DNA of 30,228 nucleotides from the NCBI GenBank assembly GCA_026419775.2, contig JAOPGA020000890.1, positions 1-30,228 on the forward strand, in the 5' to 3' direction. This document shows, one piece after another, positions 1 to 9,468 of the stretch. The DNA is from Acrasis kona. Its lineage: Eukaryota; Heterolobosea; Eutetramitea; Acrasida; Acrasidae. Position numbers and translations under genes: made by a program. Each line of letters begins with the position of its first letter. The stretch's first letter is position 1. Under the pieces are notes generated by a model. It was not told the origin of the DNA and searched no databases. It saw nothing but the letters and a program-made list of their open reading frames with translations.

Positions 1-732
1 CTTAATCATGAGCGAATGTCTGCCTATCTCTGTATAAATAAAGCCAGGGTCTAGAGATACAGCAACAATGTCTTCGCTTTTACCACATCGCTTCAAACGC
101 CTATGAAGTTCTCTTGTAAACAAGATATTAGCCAATTTGCTATCATTATATGCCCGATTCCCTATACCATACCAACGACTCTTCCAGTTAAAATCGTCGA
201 ATGCAATCTCACCTGTTTTGTGAGCTGAGGATGAAATTGTTATTATTCTAGACTCCACCCCATGAGTCGCTTTTGTTTTCATGAATGGAAGTAGTAGTAG
301 AGCAAGCGCAAAGTGACCGAGGTGATTTGTGGCAAAAGTACTCTCCTGGCCATCTTCTGTGTAGGATAGTGGAATACAACTGACACCTGCATTCAAGATT
401 AGGGTGTCTATTGATGTATCTGACCTCGTGGACCACTGTTCAACAAGATTCTTTACACTCTTGTTCGACGATACATCCAACTTCATGCATTCAATTGTTC
501 CACACGAATTGTTTTCGTTGGAAACCTCCGATATAATGTTATCCTTCGCTGCCAACATCTTGTCCTCGGAACGGCACAACATTATCACACAAGCACCACC
601 CCTATAAAATTGCTTTGCAGTTTCATATCCAATTCCACAGTTGCACCCTGTTATAAGCACGGTTTTATGGCGAGAAAGATTAGAATAAGCATCCAGCACT
701 TGTTCAGCAGTTGTTGTTTTGTCAAACATCAT
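1..732 (-). CDS. Short-chain dehydrogenase/reductase, retinol-dehydrogenase/WWOX-like, 3' part cut by window edge
   Basis: Open without a stop from the ATG at 732 to the window edge (244 codons), so the C-terminus is missing. It has the classical SDR plan: the cofactor loop TGCNCGIG at residues 28-35, NAG at 114-116, a catalytic Ser in ISSSAH (about 167-169) and the YNDSK active site (Tyr195, Lys199), followed by DPG at 228-230. The opening TTAEQVLDAY resembles the start of plant and amoebal retinol-dehydrogenase-like and WWOX-type SDRs. These are NAD(P)-dependent oxidoreductases of lipids or retinoid-like alcohols; the substrate cannot be read from sequence. The leader has a possible 36-nt intron (gtaagg to gtaag) just upstream of the ATG. 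It is divergent from the cyclophilin gene. Confidence 0.85.
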   Translation of the reverse strand, partial: MMFDKTTTAEQVLDAYSNLSRHKTVLITGCNCGIGYETAKQFYRGGACVIMLCRSEDKMLAAKDNIISEVSNENNSCGTIECMKLDVSSNKSVKNLVEQWSTRSDTSIDTLILNAGVSCIPLSYTEDGQESTFATNHLGHFALALLLLPFMKTKATHGVESRIITISSSAHKTGEIAFDDFNWKSRWYGIGNRAYNDSKLANILFTRELHRRLKRCGKSEDIVAVSLDPGFIYTEIGRHSLMIK

Positions 733-935
733 TCCAAACTTTCTTACAACCAAACAACAAATAAAAGTAAAACCTTACCTGTTTTAGGAGGACATCGTAG
801 CAAGTTCAATTGTGAAAGAGAACACAACAATTATAATTTTATTTACTAAAGGTTCATAAAATCTAAACATTCATGATTTCCGCGAACAAATCTCGAGTCA
901 ACTTTAATCAGATCTGAACAAAAAATATAAGCGGC
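733..935. promoter_or_regulatory. Shared divergent promoter region
   Basis: This 203-bp AT-rich spacer separates the starts of the SDR (-) and cyclophilin (+) genes and must hold both 5' leaders. I see no clear TATA box or known motif. Its role is inferred from position. Confidence 0.4.
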
Positions 936-1719
936 ATGGTGAAGCAGGTTAAGAAAAAGGAGGATAGAGAGACTCGCAAGGTCAAGAGACAGGAGTTTGT
1001 TCAAAATTCATTAAAAGATAGTTTGATCAAGTTTGGAGTTCTAATTGGAATCGCTGTTGGAGCATTTTCGATACTTTTGAGCCTGGTATACTTCCTTCAA
1101 TCGGATAGACAGTTTAAAAAGACCAAAGAGGGCTTAACAGTTCCTCTCCACGATGTGACGCACAATATGTTTTTGGATGTGTCTGTTGGTGATAAACCAC
1201 TAGGAAGAATACATGTTGGTCTTTTTGGAAACGTTGTTCCAAAGACCGCCGAAAACTTCAGAGCACTGGCCACTGGAGAAAAGGGGTTTGGTTTGAAGGG
1301 AACCAAGTTCCATCGTGTAATCCGTAATTTCAGTAAGTCGTTCTCATTTTGTGCTCTTTTAACTTCATTAAGTGATTCAAGGTGGTGACGTGACCAAGAA
1401 CGACGGTACAGGTGGAAAATCCATCTATGGAGATTACTTTGAGGACGAAAACTTCAAGATTAAACATTTTATTGGATGTCTATCGATGGCCAACGCTGGA
1501 AACAACACCAACAATTCTCAATTCTTCATTACAACGGCCGACACTAAGCACTTGGACGGTAAGCATGTTGTATTTGGTAGAGTTGTGAAAGGATGGGACG
1601 TTGTAAAGAGAATAGAGAACATTAGGACCAAAAAGGATGTACCAGTAGCAGATATCATAATATCCAACAGTGGTGTTGTGAACTTTGAGGAAGAACAACA
1701 ACAAATGATGTCTGAATAA
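936..1719 (+). CDS. Membrane-anchored cyclophilin (peptidyl-prolyl isomerase)
   Basis: Two exons, 936..1332 and 1373..1719, with a 40-nt intron (GTAAGT...AAG) that splices in the middle of the conserved FMIQGGD. The product is 247 aa. A Lys/Arg-rich cytosolic-type head (1-30) is followed by one hydrophobic segment (about 32-54) and a full cyclophilin domain with [27 protein letters not shown] and SQFFIT. It should catalyse proline isomerisation while anchored in a membrane, with type II topology inferred. The residue equal to human CypA Trp121 is His ([12 protein letters not shown]), a change usually linked to weaker cyclosporin binding. The stop is part of GAATAAA. Only 3 bp separate it from the stop of the convergent kinase gene. 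Confidence 0.92.
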
Positions 1720-1722
1720 AAA

Positions 1723-2895
1723 TTAAAAGTTTAATAGATCAAGCTTGTTCTCAATTTTCATTTGATTACTAGAGTTTGTTGACGTCTTGACACGATCCTT
1801 TTCAATTAAGCTCATTATATGAGGGACCCATTGTGAGTACCCAACATTTCTGTTTTCGTAGAACTTGATGAATGGATGGTCAAGAAGATTTTGGACGGAG
1901 ACTCTTTCTCTTGGGTTTCTTTTAAGGCTAAAAGGGTTACATAATGATTTTAATATTATTTGCTTACCATCCATTGACAAAATCACATAATTCAGGAGAG
2001 AATCCTTGGGATGTTTTTAGTTGTGGAGGCTCCTTTGTCTTGATATGGCTGAGTAGCTCCCAGAAACTATTTACTGGGGTACCGTTGTCTTTGACGAACG
2101 GGAATGATCCTAGAGCACACTCTGCTGCTGCAATACCAATAGCCCAAATGTCGGATGCAAAGGAATACTTGTATCCCTCCAACCTCTCAGGTGACATGTA
2201 TGTGCAGGTACCAACGAATGTAGCACACTCACCTTGGGTGTTGTCTACTTCCGCACTAACTCCAAAATCTGTAATTTTGAACTCTCCACTCTCGTTCATC
2301 AAAATGTTGGAAGGTTTTAAATCACGATGAACGACGTGCTTATCCTTATGTAGATATCTGAGACCTTGCAGTACTTGATAAAAGATTTTGCTCAAAATCC
2401 CCTCAGGAATGCTACCAGAAAGTCTACACACATCAGCCAGCGAGCCACCTTCCATGTATTCTAGCGCAATTGATATGCTACCGTCGCTGTAGAATGCACC
2501 GTAGAAAGCTACCAGATATGGACAGCTGCTGGAGTACAATGTTTGTAGCTCTTTGATAATTTGTTTTCTCTTCTCAGCGTCAAATACTGATATGTCTTTC
2601 AAGGCTAGTATCTTTCCGGTTGGTCTATGGAGTGCTTTATATACAACCCCAGATGCTCCTTGTCCAAGCAAAGCTAGAACAACAATTAGTGAATTATTAC
2701 ACAAATTTAATTACTAGTCTGTTGAAGGTCCTCTAGGCGTAAATCCTGCCATTGATTGTTGATTGCAAAAGAACCGTTAACAAAGCTGCCATTATCGTCT
2801 CTGTTTCAAGTCAGCCATCATGCTTTTATAACAAATCAATCTTACAGCATATAATCGTCGGATGCGTCGGGATCTACATCGATGGTCAAAGGCAT
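1723..2895 (-). CDS. MAP kinase kinase (MEK/MKK family)
   Basis: Four exons on the minus strand, 2846..2895, 2715..2800, 1968..2673 and 1723..1927, with introns of 45, 41 and 40 nt. All junctions keep frame and give 348 aa. Kinase features are complete: the glycine loop GQGASGVV (about 49-56), Lys71, the HRDLKPSN loop (His161), DFG (181-183) and SPERL. LRLEDLQQ before the domain is typical of MKKs. The activation loop has Thr191 and Thr197 spaced T-x5-T, the plant-like MKK arrangement, not the SxxxS of animal MEK1. The protein should be a dual-specificity kinase that activates a MAP kinase. No MAPK docking site is obvious. The second exon was found from reading frame and splice consensus, so the extreme N-terminus is less certain than the rest. 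Confidence 0.88.
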
Positions 2896-2977
2896 TATGT
2901 GAGTAGTAACCTTTTTCAATCTAGTAGATTGGCCTTTTCAATATTGTAACTCAAATTCATTACAAACAAAATTTTAT

Positions 2978-4126
2978 TTAAAGTGAAATTAAATGATCCT
3001 GAGAAATTTGTGGTCCGGGACCTGGTTTAGTGTGCAGAATATATTTCAATGCGTCGGGTCTCTTTTCAACTTGTAGACCGTCCACCAAACTTTGCTCGTC
3101 TAGTGTGCTCATCTTGGCCAATAAGTACTCATTGTCAAAAAACGGTCTCTCTCTTTGGACACCTTCTGATGGGTTAAAGTAAATGTGTAATAACTTCAAC
3201 ATTTCAACCATGTGTTTTTCGTCAGCGATGTAGAGAACAGCATTTGGACCTGCGTCATAAGTGTAGGCAACCTTGTTGCTTCCTACTTTTTTATTGTACG
3301 ATTGTACCAGTGACACGATGTGATGGGAGACATTGTTCATGTAGTAAATTGGAGGTTGTGTATCTGCACAGCAAGCGTGGAAGCTATCAGAGTCCTTCAT
3401 GGTTAGGTCTGCAAAAGTGTGAAAATCTCTAGTCAATATAGCCTGCTTCATTTCCTCCATTCTCTTTGGTACAATGTTCTCCGCCCTGTCGGCCAATAAT
3501 TTACTTGTTCTCACGCTTTGCTGCATGCCGTCAGAGGAACTAGTGTGTTTTTGTACATCACTCACAACACAAACTAGAATTTGCACCTCAGGCCAATGTT
3601 TCTCGTCTGCCACCTGTACGGCCACGGAACTTTCGTGGTCTCTTCCCATCTCCCAAGCAACCCAGCCACCATACATGCTTCGGCAGGCGCTTCCCGATCC
3701 CAACCTTGCTATAGCACTCAAATCACTTCTGCAACCGTACAACTGTGCTAGGGCGTACACTAAGCAGCAATATCCACTAGCTGAAGATGCAAGACCAGCG
3801 GCAGTAGGGAAATTATTGGTAGATACTATACGAAGCTTGTAGTTAGGATCATCTTTCCACTCCACGGTGGAACCCTCGCGTATCAATCTAAGCACGTTTT
3901 GAATTCTCTTTGATTCTACGTTCTCTTTCTTTCCATTCAACCATAATTCATCCTCAGTAAAGTCTGTGCCTGCTACAACCGATGTGGTAGTCTTCAAATC
4001 TTTTTGATCCAGTGACGCTGACAAAGAGGAATTTAATGGAATATGTAATTTTTCGTCCTTCTTCCCCCAGTATTTTATTACTGCAATATTAACAGGTGCA
4101 GTGCACGTCACGATGTTGGTGTGCAT
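2978..4126 (-). CDS. MVD: Mevalonate diphosphate decarboxylase
   Basis: An intronless 382-aa GHMP kinase-fold enzyme. It catalyses the ATP-dependent decarboxylation of mevalonate 5-diphosphate to isopentenyl diphosphate, the last step of the mevalonate pathway. The substrate-binding N-terminus APVNIAVIKYWGK (Lys18), the phosphate loop NNFPTAAGLASSASG (104-118), GSGSACRS (143-150) and the catalytic Asp291 in YTYDAGPNA are all present. The length is normal for the family. The start is fixed by the conserved N-terminus beginning within three residues, so it cannot be moved downstream. Its ATG (4124-4126) overlaps the proposed ATG of the divergent membrane-protein gene. AATAAA lies about 10 nt past the stop. 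Confidence 0.95.
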   Translation of the reverse strand: MHTNIVTCTAPVNIAVIKYWGKKDEKLHIPLNSSLSASLDQKDLKTTTSVVAGTDFTEDELWLNGKKENVESKRIQNVLRLIREGSTVEWKDDPNYKLRIVSTNNFPTAAGLASSASGYCCLVYALAQLYGCRSDLSAIARLGSGSACRSMYGGWVAWEMGRDHESSVAVQVADEKHWPEVQILVCVVSDVQKHTSSSDGMQQSVRTSKLLADRAENIVPKRMEEMKQAILTRDFHTFADLTMKDSDSFHACCADTQPPIYYMNNVSHHIVSLVQSYNKKVGSNKVAYTYDAGPNAVLYIADEKHMVEMLKLLHIYFNPSEGVQRERPFFDNEYLLAKMSTLDEQSLVDGLQVEKRPDALKYILHTKPGPGPQISQDHLISL

Positions 4127-5218
4127 GGCCTACAATTTTTACAATAGGATGAGAAAATCTCCACAGATTCAAACTACACCCCAAAACTATTTATCAAACT
4201 ACTATGGAGATGCGAAGGATGTACAATCACATAAATTATATGTACCTGCAGAATCACCGCACGATCTTCTTCAAGGTTATAAGTTTTTGACGAAAGAACT
4301 TCAAAGATTAAATGAAGAAGTTAGAAATTTAAGAAGGGAGGTGCGCGGGGTAACTGAGGAAAGTAGTATGTGGACATTAAAATATAGTCGTCGTATAGTC
4401 ATGGTCTCGAACCTATTATTCTCTGTATACATCCTAGGGAAAAGAGGTATAAATCTTGTTAATAATATTAATTCCAGGTCGATGCTGCTTGGGTTAATTT
4501 TCAATCCCATGAATTGGTTTTCTACTCCAAAAGGACCAAACAAGCAGCCATACAAGCCTTCTAGCAGAAAACAGGAACCACAGCTAAAGTTCATGCTCGT
4601 AAGACTTTTATGGAAGCAAGTGAGCATGAGTGGATGTCTATTAATAAGTTCATATTGGTTAATGAGCAGAGATAATTACAAGAGAAACTGTGGAATAGCG
4701 CTTACTTTCATTACCAACATTTACATGGCATTCACAACCGACGTATCATCTTGGACGGTATATTTTAATTGCTTCACTTTATTAATGGTATGCTGTATAG
4801 TGCAATTTTATACTAACCTGATTAGTATATTACAGCACGATATGTGCGCAACAAACCCATTTTGAAGATTATGAGGACCAACATTTCCCGAACCCTATCT
4901 TTGACAGCCATCTCCTCCCGAGATCAAAGTTATGAACAGGACCAGCAGCTAGAACAAGAATCTGAAGAGTTTGAGGAGAATTCATTTAGCAGTTTCCTAC
5001 AAAGGAACTCCCAAATACGTTCTAGTATTGACGAGTGGAATGATTGTAAGATACAACCAGAGATGATAACATCACGGAGGCGTGGAAGTGTTACTTATCA
5101 TGAAAAGTTAAAGAGACAAAAAAGAGCACCTACGGAACTCAAATTGTCGTTCGATGAAGTGTTGGAGCGAGCAACAAGGGAGGCTACAGACTCAAATGTA
5201 AACTATGATGAAGATTAA
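4125..5218 (+). CDS. Multi-span membrane protein of unknown function
   Basis: Two exons, 4125..4794 and 4836..5218. The 41-nt intron contains a perfect TACTAAC branch-site motif, and splicing gives 350 aa. A soluble head with a short coiled coil (LTKELQRLNEEVRNLRREV, about residues 60-80) precedes three to five hydrophobic segments (about 95-220). A charged, Gln/Glu-rich tail follows. I do not recognise the family; the layout loosely recalls organelle membrane-shaping proteins such as PEX11, without supporting motifs. The start could be the ATG at 4125, which overlaps the MVD start, or at 4149. Either leaves essentially no intergenic promoter. An upstream in-frame ATG at 4101 lies deeper in MVD and seems less likely. 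Confidence 0.65.
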
Positions 5219-5256
5219 ATGTATAAATAAATGCCATTGAGTTAAATTGTTTATTG

Positions 5257-5734
5257 TTAATTCTGTGTATCTGCTTGTAATTCCGCCTGTAACTCTGCTA
5301 CCTTGGGTACCAACACTTCCTCTTGATGGTGTACGAGTGACCCTAGACCATAATCAACAAGCATGTCGTCAATGACCTTTTCACGAGAATCCAAAAAGGG
5401 CTTGAAATAGAGATTGTAAATCAAGTCTGCTCCACCCAGAGGACCGAGGAATGAGATGGGAAAGATCATCCACAATAAAAGAGCAAGCTTTATTTCATAA
5501 TAGAATGGTAGATAGCACAAGAACCACTCAAAATATATTTCAGTTGCAACACTAGAAAAGATTATTAAAAATGTTGGTATTATGTTACATGAAAGCATAG
5601 ACGGTCCAATACTTTAACTCTCTTGTGTCGTCCTCTTCATTTGGACTCTCCAATGCTTTGAATGTTCTGTATGCAGGAAAAAGCACGCCAAGTAAGTTAG
5701 CCACTGCGTGGGTCAAAGTCTGTCCGGCCAACAT
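5257..5734 (-). CDS. REEP/HVA22/DP1 (TB2) family ER membrane-shaping protein
   Basis: Two exons, 5589..5734 and 5257..5551, with a 37-nt intron (GTAACA...TCTAG). The product is 146 aa, a normal length for DP1/Yop1/HVA22 proteins. The family pattern is clear: FPAYRTFKALESPNEED, then KYWTVYAF, then an aromatic EWF...LPFYYEIKLALLLW, then PLGGADLIYN and DSREKVIDDML. Hydrophobic hairpins should insert into the ER membrane and promote tubule curvature. The first exon was recovered from the sequence by splice consensus and homology. It is convergent with the preceding membrane-protein gene (38-bp gap) and divergent from the next gene with only 41 bp between starts. AATAAA follows the stop within 10 nt. 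Confidence 0.88.
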
Positions 5735-5775
5735 TATTTGTCTAAAACCTTGTAATAGTCAATTTCACAAAGAAC

Positions 5776-6612
5776 ATGAAGTACATCAATATTTCTGTGT
5801 CACTGTTCTTACTACAAATGTTCAGCTTAATCAACTCACAAGCACACATTAAAGTTGGTATGAGCAACATTATCGAATGTGAGCCAAATAATCAAAGAGT
5901 ATTCTACTTTGATCAAGACGACCCAAACACTCTAATACATTTGGACTTCAGAAAAATCAGACCAGGCCCAGAATTTACTTTCCTTATAAAAAAGGGCTCT
6001 ATACCTAATGTAGATAACTACGACTTCAAATATACACTAAAAGATGGAGAAGAGAAATCAGGTGTCATACCTCCGTCTGTCTCAACCCAAAGATTCTATT
6101 TAATAATTTATGCAAATAGAGATTTTGGAATGTTTAGAATGATTGTTTGTTTAATGCCCCACCCAATCACTGCCATAGAACTCACCAAGAAAGATATAGT
6201 GCAAGCATCAGACATTCCAAGTTACTTCTATAAAAATGTTGCTGCTTTATCAGATTTTAGTCTTGATGTTTCATCCCTGTCACAAAAAGGTCTATATGTC
6301 TCTGCATCTTCAGATGATTATCCGATCTTAAAAGAACCCAAAACATTAGGAAATGTTTCAATGAACATGCTTGTTCTAAGGGCCTCACGAATGTACATTA
6401 GTGTAGGATCCGAGAATAGTACCCAATTCTCTATAGAGTGCAAGGACAAAACATCAATACAGGCTGTAAGTTTTATAATCTTACTATGCTGTATACTCGT
6501 CATGTTAGGCGCAATTGTGTTAGGCCTAACTTTTGTACTTTTGCAAAAACTTTTGCGTGCAAAGCAACCAACAAGTGGCGCAACACAAGAAACAACAAGT
6601 CTATTGAACTGA
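5776..6612 (+). CDS. Type I membrane protein of unknown function
   Basis: An intronless 278-aa protein. It has a signal peptide (about 1-22, a KYINISVSLFLL-type hydrophobic core), a lumenal or extracellular region of about 205 residues, one strong transmembrane helix (about 229-255) and a short cytosolic tail ending TSLLN. Potential N-glycosylation sites include NVS and NST. The ectodomain contains YIT-like beta-rich stretches but I recognise no domain. Its role is unknown; cell surface or endomembrane location is inferred. An AATAAA follows the TGA stop by about 12 nt. Confidence 0.75.
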   Translation: MKYINISVSLFLLQMFSLINSQAHIKVGMSNIIECEPNNQRVFYFDQDDPNTLIHLDFRKIRPGPEFTFLIKKGSIPNVDNYDFKYTLKDGEEKSGVIPPSVSTQRFYLIIYANRDFGMFRMIVCLMPHPITAIELTKKDIVQASDIPSYFYKNVAALSDFSLDVSSLSQKGLYVSASSDDYPILKEPKTLGNVSMNMLVLRASRMYISVGSENSTQFSIECKDKTSIQAVSFIILLCCILVMLGAIVLGLTFVLLQKLLRAKQPTSGATQETTSLLN

Positions 6613-6796
6613 TTTGTAAATTAATAAAATATAATTTCAATCATTCTTGTTGTATTTCGAATTTTTGGAACACGTCTGCGGGTTGATCGTTTAAATGACC
6701 AATATAAATAAACACTAATCGTTACAATCGCCGAATTTAATTGGTGATTACGATAGTCAACCAATAGCCCGTGAAATTTTATAAAAAAACAGAGTT

Positions 6797-7807
6797 ATGT
6801 TGACCTCAAAGCGTAAGTTCGTCCTCAAGCATACATGTATATTTACCCATTCTTTTAATCAACAGTCGCCAGATTCACACCAACCTGCAGGTTAGTAACC
6901 CTATTTTCCCTGTACATTTTACTGACAAACATATAGACAAGTGATTGCCCACAAGCTCATCACCAGATCCTTTGCCACCGAACAACAAAGCGAAAACAGT
7001 AAGTCAATCGCAGCGCCCGTCCATTTTCTAAATATTGAAAAGCTGGTTTGGACCCCGAACTCAGAAAACTATTAAAGCCAGACGTATTAAAAAAGGTTGA
7101 ATCCAAGACAGATTCCATCTTGTTCAAGAAGCTCAACTTTTTGGGCAAGAACATTGTTGTCCGTTTGAACGTTGCTCCCCAACTTTTCTTGGACAACTTG
7201 TCATCCGACAATGTATTCCGTCTATTAAAGCAATTGCAAGACCCATGGTCCTACTACTGGACAAATGTAAAGAAGAACGGATCTGACTCCAAGAAGTGGA
7301 TCGAATCGCTTGAGGAAGTCAAAAACCAACCACTAGTTGCCGAAAGATGCTTCCGCGAGATGTTGTTCGCCGACGTATACCCATCCCCCGAGCACTTTAA
7401 CGCTCTGTTCCGCAATCAACGCAGACAGCGCCGACTCTGGAAACTTGTCATTCTCTTTCGATGATGTTAGAAGAAACAACTTGGAAGGAAAGTTGAACGC
7501 CGAATCATTCAACCAACAAGGTTTATTGTGGGCCAAGAAGGGCAACTACTTCTTCGCCAACGAGATCGTACAACACATGAAGAACAAGAACATGTCAGTC
7601 TCTAGCGAGCTCGAGAATGCAGTAAGCAGCATGAGCAAGTCACAAGACCAAGAGACTGGAATGAAATACCACATTGGAAGAGTCGAAGGAAAGCCAGAAT
7701 ATTTGCAAAACCAAGAGCAAAGCACCAAGAAGAACCTCGCCAAGATTACTGGCACCGCCGAACAATCACGTCAACCTGGTTTGGAGAAGCTTGTTTTGCA
7801 AGAATAA
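6797..7807 (+). CDS. Mitochondrially targeted protein of unknown function, presequence split over three micro-exons
   Basis: Exons 6797..6812 (16 nt), 6866..6890 (25 nt), 6937..6998 (62 nt) and 7043 onward are separated by introns of 53, 46 and 44 nt. The joined N-terminus is Arg/Ser/Thr-rich with no acidic residues and includes LITRSFAT, a typical mitochondrial presequence. The body is helical and hydrophilic with PPR-like wording (PSPEHFNAL). The reading frame changes between 7400 and 7430. Removing a 22-nt GT...AG segment (7407..7428) joins HFNAL to ADSGNLSFSFDDV in frame; a single-base sequence error would do the same. I do not recognise a family. The stop lies in GAATAAA. Confidence 0.65.
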
Positions 7808-7891
7808 ATATAAAATTACTGCTCTGAGAAGGGTTGATGGCAGATATCAGGGATAAATAAAATCATGTAGAACTTGTTTGAAATATCGTGT

Positions 7892-9319
7892 ATGTTTGTT
7901 GTAACGCGTTGTGAGTTGTTGTTTGATTTGTTGAGGGGGTCTTATGGTCCATTGGGATGTCACAAGTTGATGAGGGATCAGTACGGGAGGGTTGAGACCA
8001 TGATTCAAGGGTATCACATGCTGAAGCGCCTTGAAATACAAGATCCATGTGCTAGATTGTTGACTCATATTGCTACCTCGCAGCATCAGAAATGTGGAGA
8101 CGGGACAAAGACTGTAGTATTACTGACGATTGAACTGTTAAGAATAGCGCAACATGTATTGATGAAAAAGAGATTCATTAGCATCGACTGCATCATGAGT
8201 GGCTTTGAAGCTGCACAATTCATTTGCCAGGAGCATTTGAAAAGATCCTATCAGGAGATTAGGGGTTGTGCTTCCAATCTTGATGTACGAAGGGCAATTG
8301 CAAACGCACAGGCGGAATGGATTTGCTCTGATGATGCAGAAGACTTTGTGAATGTAATCCTAGATAGTTGTGGATGCAAGTGCACCTTTATACCTGTAAT
8401 TAGCAAAAGCCAGAAGACTTTGTTGCATCATGGAATAATCATTAAACCTACATCACCAAAAATTACCTTTGGTAGGAGAAGTAAGCAAGAACATACAAAC
8501 ATATTGCTTCTGGATCCAAACGAAGATTCAACCTCATTGCAGGAATATTGTGATCATTACACCAACTCATCTGAATCGACTTTGGTTCTAACCACCATTG
8601 ATTATGATTCCATCAAAGTGCACACGTTAGGCCACATAATCTTCTACCAAGTAACCAAACAAGACATTCAATTAGCTTCCAATTACTTTGATGTCCACAT
8701 TGACAAAACTACAAGAAAGCCTATTGAGAAATTTGATTTAACAAAAATAAACATGAAAAGTCATTTTATTGACGATGAGCACTTTGTATTGCTGTCAACA
8801 ATTTTTGATAAAAATAAAAATGAGTGTACATTGTTGCTAGCGGCCACTTCCATGGCTCTTGTAAACCAATTGGAGGGTTTGGTATTGTGCGTACATTCCC
8901 TGTTGCTTGACGGAAATTTGACACCAGGAGGAGGTGCCACCGAGATTATGTTACACAATGAACTTTATAGGAGGGCTAGAGAGATGCGCGCCGAGAAGAG
9001 ATCAAAGGAGGATTCTATTACTGCAACAGTCTTAGAAGCATTTGGCGACGCACTGCTTGTCAAACCAAGAACCTTGTTGACATCCATGCAGACGGAGATG
9101 AGTGCAGAGCACACTTTAGAAAGAATGAAAAGAATATCAATGGAATGCAATGGAAAAGTAGGTATTAATATTAATATTGATGATAAGGACTTGATTTGTA
9201 GTGATGTTGTTCAAAGAGGGATTGTGGACTCACTAGAGGTCGTGCAGACAGTGATCAAACTAGCAACAACAGGCGTTTCAATGATTATGAGAGTTAATGA
9301 ATGTATTTATGTCGAATAA
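7892..9319 (+). CDS. MKKS: Chaperonin-like protein, MKKS/BBS6-type (group II chaperonin fold)
   Basis: A 475-aa protein related to CCT/TCP-1 but divergent, as in the Bardet-Biedl chaperonins MKKS, BBS10 and BBS12. Visible chaperonin landmarks are GSYGPLG near the N-terminus, GDGTKTVVLL (the nucleotide loop, with CCT's GDGTT altered), LTPGGGATEI in the second equatorial part, and the C-terminal VVDSL-like VQRGIVDSLEVVQTVIKLATT...SMIMRV. It is shorter than a CCT subunit because the apical region is reduced. The family works in assembly of the ciliary BBSome. MKKS is the best guess but BBS10 or BBS12 cannot be excluded. The first ATG in frame at 7892 was chosen. The stop is in GAATAAA. Confidence 0.72.
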   Translation: MFVVTRCELLFDLLRGSYGPLGCHKLMRDQYGRVETMIQGYHMLKRLEIQDPCARLLTHIATSQHQKCGDGTKTVVLLTIELLRIAQHVLMKKRFISIDCIMSGFEAAQFICQEHLKRSYQEIRGCASNLDVRRAIANAQAEWICSDDAEDFVNVILDSCGCKCTFIPVISKSQKTLLHHGIIIKPTSPKITFGRRSKQEHTNILLLDPNEDSTSLQEYCDHYTNSSESTLVLTTIDYDSIKVHTLGHIIFYQVTKQDIQLASNYFDVHIDKTTRKPIEKFDLTKINMKSHFIDDEHFVLLSTIFDKNKNECTLLLAATSMALVNQLEGLVLCVHSLLLDGNLTPGGGATEIMLHNELYRRAREMRAEKRSKEDSITATVLEAFGDALLVKPRTLLTSMQTEMSAEHTLERMKRISMECNGKVGININIDDKDLICSDVVQRGIVDSLEVVQTVIKLATTGVSMIMRVNECIYVE

Positions 9320-9468
9320 AGATTATTTTACATTTTGTACAGAAGTTTGTTGCAAAACTTTTGTGTCATCCTTTTTTTGAGTCTTTTTATTTTGTGGTGA
9401 TTCCTGTGCGTTCTTCGTCACAAGAGACCGGTAAGATGTTCTTACTTTAAGCACTTTTTGGTCAAGTT

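Noticed and set aside
4101-4124. Upstream in-frame ATG (4101) for the membrane-protein gene
   Set aside because: It would extend the protein over the conserved start of MVD, and nothing in the added residues supports coding.
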